15,657 nucleotides of DNA, taken from contig NZ_JAIQUM010000093.1 of NCBI RefSeq assembly GCF_020075705.1, forward strand, positions 1 through 15,657, written 5' to 3'. Below are positions 14,508-15,657 of the stretch, one piece after another. Position numbers and translations under genes: made by a program. Under the pieces are notes generated by a model. That model was given only the letters and a program-made list of their open reading frames with translations, did not search any database and was not told where the DNA came from. The number at the start of each line of letters is the position of its first letter. Positions within the stretch are counted from its first letter, which is position 1. Source of the stretch: Metabacillus rhizolycopersici. GTDB lineage: Bacteria; Bacillota; Bacilli; Bacillales; Bacillaceae.

Positions 14508-15657
14508 ATGTCAGACTATATTAAAGTAGGTAATCTTCAAGTAGCATCTGTACTATATGACTTTATCAATGCAGAAGGACTACCGGAAAGCAATTTAGAT
14601 CAGGGACAATTTTGGGATGATTTTGAAAAGCTGATACTTGAATTGGCTCCAAAAAACAAAGAATTATTAGCCCATCGTGATGAAGTTCAGAATAAAATCA
14701 ATAGTTGGCATAGAGAAAATAAAGAATTTAACTTTGTTGAGTATAAATCATTTTTACAAGAAATTGGATATTTAGAGCCAGAAGTCGAAGATTTTCAAGT
14801 TACGACTGAAGAAGTAGATGATGAAATTACTGTACAGGCAGGACCGCAATTAGTCGTTCCTATAGATAATGCTAGGTATGCACTTAACGCTGCAAATGCT
14901 AGGTGGGGAAGCCTCTACGATGCACTTTATGGAACAGATTCAATTAGTGAGGAAGGAGGAGCACACAGGGATGAAAGTTACAACCAAGTTCGTGGTGAGA
15001 AAGTTATTTCATTTGGAAGGGATTTTCTTGACCAAGCTGCACCTTTAAAAGATTACTCCCATAAAGACGCTGAAAAGTATGTATTAATTGAAGGGAGATT
15101 AGTAGTTTCATTTAGTAATGGAGAAACGACAAGTCTCCAAGATGAATCAAAGCTGGTTGGTTATCAGGGAGAAACAGATAAGCCATCGGCAATATTATTA
15201 AAAAATAATCGCCTGCATTTTGAAATTCAAATCGATAGAAGCCACCCGATTGGCAAAACAGACCAAGCAGGCGTTAAAGACATTCTAATCGAATCAGCAC
15301 TTTCAACGATCATGGATTGTGAGGATTCAGTTGCAGCAGTAGATGCTGATGATAAGGTACTTGTGTATCGCAACTGGTTAGGTCTTATGAGAGGAGATTT
15401 AACTGCTTCTGTCATGAAAAATAATAAAAAGATTATTCGTAAAATGAATCCAGATCGCATTTACACTGGTCCAAATGGCGAAAAAATCTCATTGCGCGGT
15501 CGTTCACTTATGTTTGTTCGAAACGTTGGGCATTTAATGACCACAAATGCGATCTTAGATGCTGCTGGTCAGGAAATTCCTGAGGGGATTATGGATGCAG
15601 TAATAACTAGTTTACTTGCAAAACACTCTTTATTAGGAAATGGAGAATATCAAAACT
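14508..15657 (+). CDS. glcB: Malate synthase G, N-terminal 383 residues (runs off window)
   Basis: Malate synthase G condenses glyoxylate with acetyl-CoA to malate, in the glyoxylate bypass or glycolate use, as a soluble monomer of about 720 aa. The window holds the N-terminal clasp and first part of the TIM barrel. Matches to E. coli GlcB include QAGPQLVVPIDNARYALNAA, NARWGSLYDALYGTD, STIMDCEDSVAAVDADDKVL and RSLMFVRNVGHLMTTNAILD. Arg338 in FVRNVGHL corresponds to the catalytic Arg338 of the E. coli enzyme. Start: AGGAGGA at 14494-14500 is 7 nt from ATG 14508 and 4 nt from ATG 14505; 14508 (MSDYIKVGN) is preferred. The catalytic Glu/Asp residues lie beyond the window. A weak hairpin (AATCTA/TAGATT) lies upstream. 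Confidence 0.97.
   Translation, partial: MSDYIKVGNLQVASVLYDFINAEGLPESNLDQGQFWDDFEKLILELAPKNKELLAHRDEVQNKINSWHRENKEFNFVEYKSFLQEIGYLEPEVEDFQVTTEEVDDEITVQAGPQLVVPIDNARYALNAANARWGSLYDALYGTDSISEEGGAHRDESYNQVRGEKVISFGRDFLDQAAPLKDYSHKDAEKYVLIEGRLVVSFSNGETTSLQDESKLVGYQGETDKPSAILLKNNRLHFEIQIDRSHPIGKTDQAGVKDILIESALSTIMDCEDSVAAVDADDKVLVYRNWLGLMRGDLTASVMKNNKKIIRKMNPDRIYTGPNGEKISLRGRSLMFVRNVGHLMTTNAILDAAGQEIPEGIMDAVITSLLAKHSLLGNGEYQN

Noticed and set aside
15227..15460. 77-codon minus-strand frame
   Set aside because: Antisense to malate synthase G.

Overview
The window is low-GC DNA from an endospore-forming member of the Bacillaceae. The evidence is a GerAB-type spore germination permease, a DUF2642 coat-like protein, a tandem DUF3231 protein, strong AGGAGG-type ribosome sites, TTG/GTG starts and a thiC gene under a TPP riboswitch. 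I cannot name the genus from this sequence.

Layout. 1-105 is the edge of an IS3-like element (first 18 codons of a minus-strand orfA). 271-393 is a tiny ORF with a good ribosome site. 889-2280 is an APC amino-acid permease, flanked by two ~95% identical 147-bp non-coding elements (511-657 and 2433-2579). 2644-2991 (minus) is the DUF2642 protein. 3358-6227 carries an orphan gerAB, a DUF3231 protein and a small membrane protein. About 6250-8130 is decayed: a broken membrane-protein ORF, a truncated and frameshifted GMC-type flavoprotein, the 5' tip of a group II intron directly behind a hairpin, a tnpB-end-like hairpin and a stretch dense in inverted repeats. 8213-10442 (minus) is TPP riboswitch, thiC, then a 55-aa Cys/His mini-protein. 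10605-12204 holds relics (LysR, SsuC-type ABC permease, a second LysR piece) around an intact HxlR regulator. 12350-12878 is an unrecognised DNA-binding-like gene with two palindromic operators on its promoter. 13189-13599 is a GNAT acetyltransferase. 14035-14363 is a broken Abi_2 phage-defence gene with its promoter still visible. 14508 to the window end is the first half of malate synthase G.

How it fits together. Three genes point to spore function (germination and coat), but they lie among unrelated metabolic genes. Six intergenic spaces share a short repeat whose core resembles ATTGCC-ATAA-(N)-ATGTTAACTAGATTTGTAT, usually just after a GATCTT-type or other terminator hairpin. This repeat family, the 147-bp duplicated element with two mutually exclusive pairings, the twin operators at 12350-12400 and the hairpin-rich stretch at 7850-8020 are the parts least explained by known genes. 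I found no intact new multi-gene system. The one defence gene (Abi_2) is dead.
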